64,000 nt of DNA, taken from NCBI GenBank assembly GCA_013420905.1, contig JAAXNY010000001.1, positions 1,922,001-1,986,000 of the forward strand. Reading direction: 5' to 3'. The translations under genes were made by a program, and so were the position numbers. Below the pieces are notes generated by a model. That model had not been told where the DNA came from and did no database searches. It worked only from the letters and a program-made list of their open reading frames with translations. The DNA comes from Collybia mongolica (lineage: Eukaryota > Basidiomycota > Agaricomycetes > Agaricales > Clitocybaceae). Positions 30,759-41,818 of the stretch are shown piece after piece (the first letter of the stretch is position 1; every line of letters starts with the position of its first letter).

Positions 30759-31294
30759 TTTTTTTTTTTTTTGTGTTGGTAGATATGAGAGATGTACGTA
30801 ATAACTACAACGTAGAATATAGGACTCGACTCGGAGAGAAGACGTACTTTCTTTCTTTTTTTTGGCGTGGTCTGACAGCTGCACATCCGGCGACTTACCA
30901 ATACCGCGTGGCTGTGCTTTAGTAGCCGGTGCCGGTGCCGGCGCCGAAGTAAAGGAAAAATGAAAAAAAAAAAAAAAAAAAAAAAATAGGATACTGCGTC
31001 TCAGTGCACGGGCGCCACTCAAGCTCGAACCCGCTCCAGAGAGGTATTCGCCTGGACGCCGGCTCATTACCGCTTTCCCGAGCTAGAGTAAACTAACGAG
31101 AAGGGAGAAGGGAGAAAGGGGAAAGGGGAAAAAGTGCCGAGGCACACCGGCGTGGAAAGTGAAAGTGAAAGTGAAAGTGAAAGGAAACCTTTTTTTGGTC
31201 TGTCAAGCAGTTGGGCCTGAGCCTTGCCCGAGGTGCCCAGTGTCTAGTTGTTAAAAAAAATCAGTGTGGGTTTTATGTACTGCTTGCTTGTGTG
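30759..31294 (-). repeat. Tandem 0.53-kb unit, copy 1 (Pol III-like)
   Basis: The unit begins 12 bp after the F-box stop and is repeated directly at 31295-31818 with a 540-bp offset. On the minus strand it has an A-box-like TAGCTCGGGAAAGC (about 31071-31084), a B-box-like GGGTTCGAGCT (about 31021-31031) about 40 nt later, then a run of more than 20 T near 30963-30986, a strong Pol III stop. The unit ends in an A-run (T-run on plus). A (GAAAGT)n array is longer here than in copy 2. It could be a SINE or an unannotated small RNA gene. Confidence 0.6.
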
Positions 31295-31818
31295 TTTTTT
31301 TTTTTTTTTTTTGTGTTGGTAGATATGAGAGATGTACGTAATAACTACAACGTAGAATATAGGACTCGACTCGGAGAGAAGACGTACTTTCTTTCTTTTT
31401 TTTGGCGTGGTCTGACAGCTGCACATCCGGCGACTTACCAATACCGCGTGGCTGTGCTTTAGTAGCCGGTGCCGGTGCCGGCGCCGAAGTAAAGGAAAAA
31501 TGAAAAAAAAAAAAAAAAAAAAAAATAGGATACTGCGTCTCAGTGCACGGGCGCCACTCAAGCTCGAACCCGCTCCAGAGAGGTATTCGCCTGGACACCG
31601 GCTCATTACCGCTTTCCCGAGCTAGAGTAAACTAACGAGAAGGGAGAAGGGAGAAAGGGGAAAAAGTGCCGAGGCACACCGGCGTGGAAAGTGAAAGTGA
31701 AAGGAAACCTTTTTTTGGTCTGTCAAGCAGTTGGGCCTGAGCCTTGCCCGAGGTGCCCAGTGCCTTAGTTGTTAAAAAAAATCAGTGTGGGTTTTATGTA
31801 CCTGCTTGCTTGTGTGTG
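31295..31818 (-). repeat. Tandem 0.53-kb unit, copy 2 (Pol III-like)
   Basis: It is nearly identical to copy 1. Differences are a slightly shorter A-run, loss of a short AAAGGGG block, two fewer GAAAGT repeats, GCC to ACC near 31596 and a CT insertion near 31763. Both boxes and the T-run are kept. Confidence 0.6.
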
Positions 31819-33206
31819 CTGGTGTGTTGCTGGTGTGTGTGTGTGCTGGGCGTGCATATGTGGTTTGGGTGGTTTGGGCGGAGGGCATGGGCATGTATCG
31901 CGCAGGGGCTGACTGCGATCCGGGTTGGTCGAGGGGGTGTTGGTGAATCGTAAATTGACACTTGGGGCGTTGGACGGGCCCTGCCCTGGCATAGGTGAGG
32001 TGTCGGGGGTTTGGGCAAATCTTTCCTTGGACGGTGTGTCGCTGGTCGGTCGATCACCGTGACGAGGGGGGCGGGGTCATCTCGGCGCCTGCTGCCTGCT
32101 GGGGTTTGATGGGGTGGGGTGGGTTCTCCGACGCTCAAGGCTCGAGGCTCGAGGCTCGCGGGGGTTGTGGGTTTGGATCTGGGACCTGGGTTTGACGGGG
32201 GAAGAGTTATTGCTTTGGTATCGCTGGGTCCCCCCGCTATTCTTCGAATAGTGGTCGCATACAAAAAAAAAAAAACCAAACTAAAAAAACTAACCAACGG
32301 GCGTTCACTACCGAGCACCCGCGCAGGACGCTTTAGGGGGGGGGCGCGCCGGGACCTTTTTATCGCCCTGAAAGTTTGTCCGATTGCGTAGACGTGCCTG
32401 GGGATGTGCGGGTGGACCACTAGGGTTGTCGACGTCAAAGTTTTGTGTCGCTCTGTATGTGCAAAAGCGTGATAGGGGGCGAGGATCCGGGCAGCCTGCG
32501 TTGCTCGGGTGGCTGGATGTCCTGGGGGTCGATTGGGGCTGGTGTAAAAAAAAAAAAGCTGAAGTGCAAAGCCCCACTCATGATATGGCCGTCCCCCACC
32601 CCCGACCTTGTGGTGTCCAGCCCGCTCTGCGGGGTGGGGGATGGGGACTAATCAGTTGTTGTCGGGTTTTGTTTGGAGGTCCGGTAAGAGTGCGGGTACG
32701 TGTTATTGCTTTTGTGGGATGGTGGAATAAAAAAAACGCAAAAAAACGCCCCCAACACTGGAATAGGGGGTCCCAAGATCGCATCCGGTACTGGATGGTC
32801 TTACGTTGTTGTAAAATGTCTGGTGAGATTTGCCTGCTTGCGTCGAGTAATATGGAATTTAAAACCTGGTGTGTTGGTGACTTGATCTTTCTCTGCTTTT
32901 AACAGCCTGTGGTTGCGTCACGTCAGAGTAAAACTTACCTCCCTTCGTCTATACGTAGCTCGGCGCCTCGGCTGATGTCCTCGGGTCCTTTATGTTACTG
33001 AAGGTGACTTACATGGCCCAGGCATAGAGTATTAATGGTAATTAGTCGTTTACATCCGAGGCACGCCTCACTCCGTCCCCGTTGAAATCCCGACGTCGGT
33101 GCGTTAACCCGATTCTAACAGACGCATTTAGTCGTTCCGTAGGCAGAGCCGACGAACTCTCGCTTTCAACTTCAACCACCATTTACCGAATTCTGCATAA
33201 ATCGTC
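31819..33206. other. Low-complexity GT-rich and poly-A spacer
   Basis: There is a GTGTGCTGG array at 31810-31850, a triple GAGGCTC at about 32140, and A-runs at 32263, 32547 and 32730. Open frames here are compositional. No gene is supported. Confidence 0.5.
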
Positions 33207-33834
33207 TCAATCATGTTCTTCCAGTACTTTCTCCTGCGCGCGCTGGATGTGAAATCGACTCTGAACCTTTAACGTCTCGCAGAAGCTGCGATATCGTCTA
33301 TGTCTGTAGGGTGCCGTCATACGCGAGGTAATTAGGATGGCGTGTGTTGCAATTGTTTCACCTATAAAGGTAATCACATCACCACCCGCAAGAGCTTCCC
33401 TTACGAACTGGGACGGAAATATCCCGTCCGCGGTTCCCCAGAAATTATCCCTCCCAAGGCGCATCACTATCTATTCGCATAGTGGTGCGTCATTATCGGG
33501 AACGTAGCGATGACGAGAAGGCAGCACTCACCTGAAAACGCCATCCTGGAGCCCTGAGTCCAAGATTGGACTTGTCAAGCCTGCCTTGGTCATCGAGCAT
33601 CACTTTAGAATATACGATGTACTGCACGTCAGGGGCGAATGGGTCCTTTGTTTGCCGGATTGTGATCCCGGGTGTGGGTATTAGCAGGGCTGGATCTGTG
33701 ACTGAGCTTTGGAGCTTACGTTCGGCCGGCGAGATCTTCAGCTGGTTCATATTCCATTCTAAAATTCCATACCACGTGCACAGTGGAAGACTATTGTAAG
33801 TCTGAATACAAACTATGAGCGAGGCGAGGTTCAT
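33207..33834 (-). CDS. Hypothetical protein, two exons
   Basis: ATG 33834 (MNLASLIVCIQTYN) leads to ..LRAPGWRFQ. A GTGAGTGCTG donor and an acceptor ending GCGAATAG join to IVMRLGRDNFWGTADG, ending EEHD and TGA at 33207-33209. The protein is about 190 residues with no signal peptide. A mid-part PGITIRQTKDPFAPDVQYIVYSK looks globular. I do not recognise it. It is divergent from the kinase-like gene at 34314. Confidence 0.55.
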
Positions 33835-34313
33835 AAAGGGGCGATTAAGACGAATATCGATGGAGGGGGGATTTTTGCGGCTTGTGTTGTGGCTATCAGA
33901 GTTTTCTGATCGTTTGAATGGTCAGTGTCTAGATGGCTAAGCCTCTCTGCTACGCCGATGACACATGAAGCTATAGATGCACTCCGAGTCATAAGCTTTA
34001 GCCCAAACTCAGAGAGTTGTGGCATTGAAATTTGATGCCCGAATCGCCCACCGGCCTCGAGTACCACACAAAATGCCAACCTCATCATTAAGGTATCACA
34101 ACGAGGCTCGGTAAATTGATGAGTGGAATAATGAACGACAAGGTTTGAGCGGTTTTTTCCGAAATAAAGAATGGGAGGCACCACGACCATTAAGATGCGG
34201 TTATATCCGGGAGGTGCCGCGCGTAAGCTGTTTGTTTGTGTATTACTTGGTGGGCGGATGGACGTTATAAATTTACCTTTTCGAAATCAAGTCCCGTCCC
34301 ATTCAACGTCGCT

Positions 34314-35371
34314 ATGTCATCGGGTTTTGCAACGGACAGTATATGTTTTCCGTTCGACGCTGAGGACGAGGGTAACTACAGAGCCCATCAAAAAATGTTG
34401 AAAGCTTCCCGGAAACTTGCGTTAAGGAAACCTCTCTATCCTGGTCTACGTCTTGACTGTCTCTTTTCGATACCCCCCTTATCCATGGCCCCGGGAGCGC
34501 GCCCTTTACCTCGGTTTGCCTCTGCTAACCATCTAGGTTCCACTGTCGAGTTTGCAGTGCACCTTACACACCCACTTCAATTTGGTATAGACATGTGGTC
34601 CCAGGTTTGGTGTGCGACGGTCATGGAGAAAGGCTCTGCGGCCGAACATCTGCCCACATCTCCCAATGTTGTTTTGAAGTTTATCCAACCGTCATTGTGT
34701 AAAGTCCCACGCTATTTCTCTGAGGTCCGCTGGTCGTATAGGTGTCCTGAGAGGATGGCAAAACACGAAGCTGAGTTCTACGACCGGGCAAAGGACCTCC
34801 AAGGAGGACCGATCCCTTATTTTTTCGGGATCCAGGAGGTGTGCATGTCAGTTTGTTATTGCCAGTTATGAGCATTTACCGTTCGCTTGTAGATGAAAAC
34901 ACCATCTGGAGAAACAGGTTGGGCTCTCTTCCTGGAGTACATCAATGGACCTACACTCGAAGACTTCATCGATGAAAGGGAATCTAAAAATGATGATCCT
35001 GACGGTAAAAGGCTGTTTCCCACGATCAACGAAACCGTGAGTGTCTGATTTCTTTTCGTGTAGCACTCTAATAAATCCAGGACAACCAGTATACGAGAGC
35101 TCTCGATGGAATCAAAAAAATTCACGCAACGGACCTGTACCTCATGGACGTGTGTAGTAGCAACATCATGCTGTCGCTCCCGTCGCATGCACCTGTTTTC
35201 ATAGATTTTGCATTCACTGTAGCCGGATATGAGGGTGACACATGGCCCGAAAAAAGCGACCGGGATGATCTCTATGAAACCTTCGGTTCATTACCGGTCT
35301 ATGGTCCTATGCTCAATAACTACAAATTGGAGCACCCAGATTACTTGGAGTCAGATGAGGACGACGGTTAA
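34314..35371 (+). CDS. Protein kinase-like protein
   Basis: Three exons (34314-34838, 34893-35036, 35081-35371) give 319 residues. The N-lobe shows VVLKFIQPSL with the candidate ATP-binding Lys near residue 125, then a Glu-containing helix (KHEAEFYDRAKDL), then the hinge-like ALFLEYINGPTLEDFI. The C-lobe has IHATDLYLMDVCSSNIML followed by PVFIDFAF. The Asp and Asn of DxxxxN and the Asp of IDF match the catalytic loop and metal-binding positions. The usual HRD is altered, so activity is uncertain. The tail is acidic. A pseudogene copy with the same exon 1 length (525 nt) lies at 60253-61338. No lesion is visible here. Confidence 0.8.
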
Positions 35372-36314
35372 TATCGTTGTAGTATTCAAGAACGGTAGTA
35401 AATAACTCAAGCAGGTAAATTTCATTATTCGTCATGTCCGTCGCATCGTTTTAATGCACCATTCGATCCGCCAGTAATATCCTCTATCCCAAACTCGTCC
35501 TCAATCCTAAACATCTGAATTGTCGTATTCATCTATATGATTGCCTCATTGTATATGTCGCCGTGTATGTCTTAGTAGACCGCTCGTTTGATGGGCTGGC
35601 ATCAAAATCTGTGGTTTCTATTCCATTTTTTTTTTACCTCCCTCGTCGTTTAAGTGAAGCCTCTTCACCTAGGCCTGTTAGAGTTTAGAAAAGATAATAG
35701 GACACAGTACTCACTAAACACGTCCAGCTGCCTTTTGTAGCGGGATGCTGCACCGGACATCCTCACTTCCAGTGTAAAACTAAGATCATCCGACGGTCTT
35801 TCCCTAGCTCCAGAAGTTGAATTTATATACAAGCAAAAGTTTTTAATGTACCTTGATCAAGAGCATAGTTAACAGGTTAGTACGGCTTTTATTATGGCCA
35901 CTCGGGGGTGAATTCGCGCTGATTTGCAAGTTCCAACTACATACAACGATAAATAATGCCGGCCCGTCCCAGCTGCCGAATCGGTTAATCTTGATAGTCG
36001 GCACAGCCACATCGGCAGCCATTCTCTTCATTGTACTTGCACGACCACAAGTTTCAAGGGCTACAAGAGGGTTCACAACAGTGTATCCCCCGTCCCGTCT
36101 CCTAACAAGTTGATCAACCTGGTATACAGATAGTGAGTAAGGCAACGGCTACCCCAACACTCCCATTGATGTGATGTAGGTACAGTCAGAAATTTCTGAG
36201 CGCTCTAAGGACCGTGTTTAGGGGGGCAGGCCTCTCTTTTACGCGTACGATGCGTGAAGCTACAGATGCGTTCGTAGGCTTATGCCTGAACTCGAAGCAC
36301 CGAGGTGGCGCTGA
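35372..36314. other. Intergenic region between kinase-like and F-box genes
   Basis: Opposite-strand open pieces at 35843-36145 are not convincing. The right part (36180-36400) resembles 33930-34115 upstream of the kinase-like gene, for example GAAGCTACAGATGC against GAAGCTATAGATGC. Confidence 0.45.
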
Positions 36315-36344
36315 ATCACTCCAACCAACACCCGAAACGCCCAG

Positions 36345-37667
36345 TTGCCCCCGAGTATCACATACCATCGCCCGATACACAGCCTCCCACCAGAAATCAC
36401 ATCTATGATTTTTGGCTTCCTGCAGGCAATGCTCGCGCCTAATGACACCAGAAAACTCCCTGTTCAGCTTTCCCACGTAAGCCAATATTGGCGAAATATC
36501 GCCTTTGGCGGCGTCGCGGCTTTCTTATGGGCAGATATCGATTTCTCTCCTCCCTGGATAGTGGGAAAAATATCAATGTATCTCGAGGGGTCCGGGACAT
36601 ATCCTTTTAACCTGGACTGTATGTGGCCCCCAGAATTTGACGTTGGCTTGCCAGAAACGAGGAAGGTATTTTCTTTGGTCGGTGCCCATCTTGCGAGGTG
36701 TCGTAGTTTTTACACTCGTGGACTCATCGGCTCCGACCTCCTTCCTGCGACAACCAAATTGATCTTTGATCTTTTTATGAATAAAGAGCTTCCGCTGCTC
36801 GAAACTTTTTGCATAGAGCGTATTAACACCACGGAGACCGTGAATTTCGTTGCACCTGTTCTGACGGACCTACGGCTCGGTAGGGTGTGCTATCTCTCCC
36901 CGAAATTAAATTTTGGCTCGTCAACAACAATGCACCTCGCAATTGATCTGGAATACGAAGAATTTATCCATATCATGGCATCGTGTCACAAGTTGGTCAT
37001 CCTGGCGATCTATGACGACCTTATCGAAGGCTGGCCTGATTTCGATGAAGGCGATGATACGGCTCCATATCCGAGGCCCGTCTTCCTTCCCGACTTACAC
37101 TCTATCCAGATCTACGGCAACATGCGCAGTGTCTCGGAATTGCTATGGTCTAATTCAGCTCCTTCACTCAGCGATCTCGTCATTGCACCGGTCGTTGCCA
37201 GCGATCTCATTTCCCTCGGAGACTTTTGTAAAAAAGGATCATCATTCCCTTCCCTTACAAACCTGATACTCGCACCTGCCCACGGCTATGCTTTGGAAGT
37301 CCTCCCAATTGCGTATAAATGCTTTCCAAAAGTGGAACACCTTACGTTTGCAAACATATACGCTGAACCATTCGAGCGGTTTTTCTGCGACAGCGACGAA
37401 GATATTTTGTGGCCCAACTTAAAAACCTTTGCTTTGAGGGGGCTGGGCCCGTTTGCGTCTGGGCCACTTAAAAGAATGGTGTCCCTCCGGAAAGCCAGAG
37501 GGCATCCCTTGCAAAAGCTGTACCTAGACGATGCATCTTTACGTGTTGTCGAGGACCTCGATATAATGGTGGAAAGCCGCGATGTATGGGGATTTTATCA
37601 ACGGGATGCATTCTATCAGTTTGAGGAGGACCGCTTTCTTGGCATCGATGAAAGGTATGCAAGATGA
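36345..37667 (+). CDS. F-box/LRR-type protein, AT-richer paralog; start missing
   Basis: A single open exon of about 440 codons is alignable throughout with the protein at 29436-30746: IHSLPPEITSMIFGF with LYALPSELTALIF, LSHVSQYWRNIAFG with LSQVTRRWRDIALG, and DVWGFYQRDAFYQF with DVWGEYQGKALFRD. The open frame begins after TGA 36312-36314 and has no ATG before the F-box; the first in-frame Met is inside it (MIFGF). Either a short upstream exon exists or the start was lost. The 5' flank matches a sequence upstream of the kinase-like gene, so a local rearrangement may have replaced the promoter. Composition is near 47% GC by eye, unlike the paralog. Confidence 0.7.
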   Translation: MPPSITYHRPIHSLPPEITSMIFGFLQAMLAPNDTRKLPVQLSHVSQYWRNIAFGGVAAFLWADIDFSPPWIVGKISMYLEGSGTYPFNLDCMWPPEFDVGLPETRKVFSLVGAHLARCRSFYTRGLIGSDLLPATTKLIFDLFMNKELPLLETFCIERINTTETVNFVAPVLTDLRLGRVCYLSPKLNFGSSTTMHLAIDLEYEEFIHIMASCHKLVILAIYDDLIEGWPDFDEGDDTAPYPRPVFLPDLHSIQIYGNMRSVSELLWSNSAPSLSDLVIAPVVASDLISLGDFCKKGSSFPSLTNLILAPAHGYALEVLPIAYKCFPKVEHLTFANIYAEPFERFFCDSDEDILWPNLKTFALRGLGPFASGPLKRMVSLRKARGHPLQKLYLDDASLRVVEDLDIMVESRDVWGFYQRDAFYQFEEDRFLGIDERYAR

Positions 37668-38252
37668 AGGGGGGCGCTTTGATCCTTTCCGTTGAAAAAT
37701 CTCCTATGGTCGCTATAGTCCCGTTCGTTTTTAAGCTCTTAAACCCGCTGCGTGGGTTGGAGCATTATCATTGACAATACGGTTGGATGGGCGAAGTGTA
37801 AACCACCCAAAAACTCACTTGAACATGTTGGACTTCCTTTCCGAAACACTGCCGCCTAAGTCTGTTCGTTGTTTTCAGCTCGTAGACCAGGGAATTATGG
37901 CTTTACATGACGGTTCGACGCGTAATATTTAATAGTTTGTAAAATTTATTGCCATTGTAACTTGTGAGGGTGGACGAGTGTTATTCTAGGCATAACGCCC
38001 TCCACAGAGATTAAAATGTTCTATCGCGACACCGGATTGTCCTGTACTACAATTATTTAAAAGTCAAATTCGACGCTTCGGAAGAGGATGCGTCTCCAAG
38101 AGGATGCGTCTACACCCCCAGAATACACTAGAGGAAGTGAACGAACTCTTCATATTTTAGATACCGATAGAGATCCCTGATTTTGTATCTTGGAAGAAGC
38201 TCAAATTTCGTCTATTACTCACACGCTTCGTGTACAAAAGCTGTTGTTTATC
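37668..38252. other. Intergenic region, convergent gene ends
   Basis: No gene is visible. A direct repeat of AGAGGATGCGTCT occurs at about 38083-38110. Confidence 0.5.
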
Positions 38253-41200
38253 CTAGTTAAGTAACCACCTCCTGCATTCTTCCAACCTCGCCTGAAAATG
38301 AACATGAATCAAAGTCAATTATTAATGTAACAAGTTGCGGGACAATGGTCCCTACTCACATTAGTAATGTCCAGCACAGCTTGAATATCTTGTATAACCC
38401 CCTCTGCCTCGTTCTCCGCTCTCTTTTCTCGCTTCCTGCGTAGTTGGAGCGTGCTGATCGCGGCGTAAGCTGATACGTAACCAGGCCGGCGCCTTCTAGT
38501 GACCTCAACCCGCCACCCCGCATCATACTCATACTTTAACATAAGAGATTCCACAATAGCGCCGGCTAGCGTTCCGGCAGTCAGGACGTATATAGGAAAT
38601 CGCAGAACATCAGGCTCTATTTGAAAGTTGTTCGTTACACGTCATCAATGCTTATTGAGAAGATAAAGGCATTTACCCATAATGGCTTTGAATAATTTCC
38701 ACCACGTTTCTTTCAGGACACAATTCCAGCCCCCTTTGAAGTCGAAAAGCTGGCGGAGCGATGGAAGGGCGAGCCATAGCTCATCAAGAATTGCTTGTGG
38801 CGTTATCCCTAGGCAATAGGAAAAGGCAGAAAGCAAGTCTCGCTGAGAGCTCTGATGGAAACAATTTATCCTGAGACAAGAAACTTTCATGAGGAGTGGA
38901 AATGAGAACCTCTAGGTCCTCGTAGGATATACCGTAAGGCGAGAGTTCCTGGAATTCATGAGCATATACAGGCAAAAGTGGCTCCAGAGAGTCACGGTGA
39001 TACTAAAGAACGCTTGTCAGTCAAGCCTCGATGCGAAAGAAATGTTTCACTTTAACGCTGAGAGCCAAACACCCGACGGCGACATCCCACGCCACCGACT
39101 CAAATCCAAGTTCAGATAGTTGACCTCCTTCACCAGCGTTCCACGAAGGAGATCCAGGGGCTGCCCGTACGATGTAGAAGTAGCGCAGAAACATATACGC
39201 AGCATGAAAACGAGTCTCAGGCGAGGTGGCTAATTGGTCGAGCAGGTTTGATGTAACAGATCCAATAGTTGAAGATATGGTTGAGAACGAATTTGTTGAA
39301 GACGAAGAGCCCATGGTGGAAGAAGAAGAGCTAGAAGAAATCGAGGAAGTCTTTCTGGTTGTCGCCGGCTCGGGGAGCACCTAAAATAAATTAGTTATAA
39401 AATCAAATAACGATTTTGGAGTGGACTTACATTGAGCATCCAATCGACTATATCGTCTCTCAATACAGCTCCGACGCCCAAGACGGAATCCCATATACTT
39501 CGGGAGTCGGACTCTTCTTCATCATCAGTCTCGTCGTCCGTATCGCCCTCGGTGGAGCCAACATCATCGGTTGTGATACTTTGTGACCTGTGCCCCAGAT
39601 TGACTGCCCACAATCCATCCCGCTGCCGCCCAGCCTTCTCTCGCTCAACCAACCTCTGAAGTCGCACCTTCGCAGAGGTTTCGGTACTTATTGGCAGTCG
39701 CGCGACGTAGTCGATCGGTGGTAAGACGATCGGAAAGGGATATTTCGCCTTTTGTTCGCGGCAAAAACGCCGTCTTGTTGATGAGTGATCGACAATGGGT
39801 GAACGTTCTTGGGGAGTGCAGGGGGCGGTGGGCACCAAACTCGAGGTGGGTGTATGCGACTATATCGGCCATCAGAGTGCAGTCAATATTATATAGAACT
39901 CCCGACTAGCCTCGTCGTTCATTCCTGTCTCTGACCGTAGTGAAGCAGCCCTCCTCAAGCTCGCCAGTCCTTTGGCGAAATCGGTGCGTCTCGCGTTGTG
40001 GTTAGAACTGGTCTTAGTTCTCTTCTTAGGGTGTTCTTCCGATTCTTCAGTAGTTTTACGGCGACTAGCGAGGAAGGATGATGCGCGCTTGATTATTCTG
40101 TATGCCGGTGCAGGTGCTTTAGGTGTAGGAGTGCCTTCTTCGACTAGAGAAGAACTGTATAACATTTATCAGCCACGTTGCTCATGAAGAAAAATAATAG
40201 CACACGATAAAATCAAGGGTCTCCCAAAATCTCTATGTCGAAACTGGTGTTTGAGTGGTTGATGGTCTGGTAGAGAACGTGATCGACGTCGCTTTGGAGC
40301 ATGTATCTGAGAAAATGAAGGTGAAGGCGACGCAAAAAGCAGCTTGTCAGTCTGAGCACCGGAACCTGATGAATCATAATGGTCGTCAGTGAGAGGTAGC
40401 AGAACTTCCGAGCTAATCCGAGAAGAGGAAGTGTGAGAGCAGCAGGATCCTGGCCCCACAATAGCAGATGCACAGCCTTCTTCAAATTCGGGAGAGCCTT
40501 TGGATTTCCGTTCTTCAATGACGGCGAGGAGAAGTCGACGGAGCTGACTGGAAAAAGCGTCATTCCGATCAAGCAGAGAGGTGTTTATATGCGCGTCTGT
40601 AGGAGAGGAAAGACTTGTAACGGAGCTAGAGTTTATCGATTCCGAAGTTGTCGAGGAATGAGAAGAGTTGTTATCATCAGAGCTTGCCGCATCGGAACTA
40701 GGAGAATTAGGTGAATCAGGAGAGAGCTTGCAACTGTCGTCTAACAAAGCTGGGTCGATCGTGAGTCCCTCCTCGTAGATAGTTGGGAGTGTAGTTGAGA
40801 ATAGAGCAGGAGACGAAGAGTATTCCGGTGGCGAAGAAGATTGGGGAAATGGTGAAGAGGATTCCGGTGGAGGCGAAGAGTTTGGCAAACCTGGAAACTT
40901 GAAAGTAGACATAGGTTCTTCATCTGGGGATGTTGGAGAAGGGCTTCCATGATATTTTTCTGTTTCCAGTAACGGAATAACGCTTGAACCGTTGCAGTAC
41001 CGCCGAGGCGAGACCAAAGTGAGAGCCAGACCAGACGTTAATGGTGATGCCATACGCGATTTCCCACAGGGTTGTAATTCCCCTTCATAACTAGTGCAGC
41101 TGCATATTAGCACAGGCCTAGAGTTGTCGATATTCTGAGAAACATGATCTTGCTTGAGACTAAGAAATTGCTCGGCTCGGACTTGAGCATTTGTCGTTTC

Positions 41201-41302
41201 GGTTTCGGGATCATTTGTAAAGTGAAGTGAAGCAGAGAGACTTAGCGAAGGCTTTATGGTATCATAACCAGGGTGTATGATAGAGGGAGAATCTAGTGTC
41301 AT
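38253..41302 (-). CDS. Cyclin-like domain protein with long Ser-rich N-terminus
   Basis: A multi-exon minus-strand gene. The first in-frame ATG is at 41302 (MTLDSPSII); the frame is open further to 41404. The N-terminal about 380 residues are Ser/Pro-rich and probably disordered. They are followed by basic (PKRRRSRSL) and acidic segments. The conserved part runs through FHAAYMFLRYFYIVRAAPGSPSW, ESVAWDVAVGCLALSVK, YHRDSLEPLLPVYAHEF, LLSAFSYCLGITPQAI and EPDVLRFPIYVLTAGTL, and ends ..RRWLLN. This matches the cyclin-fold proteins found in basidiomycetes. The kinase partner is unknown. One intron (5' side GTTCTATATA near 39903) has a weak donor; all others are normal. No stop breaks the joined frame. 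Confidence 0.75.
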
Positions 41303-41818
41303 ATCCGAAATCTCCAGTACTGAGTCATAAAAGCGCAGGCCAAGCCCACGAACCAGAACCTGGGCGAGCGAAATTTCCAAGTCTCGTGATTTCCATTGAC
41401 ACACACGTGACTTACATGACGAACCACGCGCGCGCGAGTCCTATCTCAATCACAGTTATAATCCCATTAATTCCTTTCAAATCATTTTCTAGTATTTTGT
41501 CATGGTGGCGGTGGCGGTGGGTAATGCCAAGATCAAATACAAACGCCGCGTAAATCGCCTCAAGTACACCTACTCAGTACATATTTTCTCCAACACTCGC
41601 TGTACCTGGTCTCTTATAGAGTTGGTCAGTCTTTATAAGCACTATTATTTTACCACCAGAGACCAGAGGAACTATGTATCACCTCGCCAAGTACTGTTGG
41701 GGATTGAAACTAACAAGAGGAGCGAAGAAACAGCGTTCAATACCTTCCCAATCACATTTATTACATACAAACCATCCTATCGAGTATAGCACCCCGTATT
41801 GTTAGCTATTCCCATATT

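Noticed and set aside
29385..31067. A 560-codon open frame on the minus strand over the F-box gene
   Set aside because: It exists because the GC-rich F-box gene has few A/T-containing stop triplets on the other strand. It is Arg/Glu/Gly-biased and runs into the repeat unit.
30960..31090. A true tRNA gene inside the tandem unit
   Set aside because: A- and B-box-like sequences and a GCTC/GAGC D-stem are present, but the T-arm around TTCGAGC does not pair and no acceptor stem was found.
31765..32438. Several Pro/Thr- or Gly-rich frames
   Set aside because: They follow GT-rich and A-run low complexity, have no splice logic and no family resemblance.
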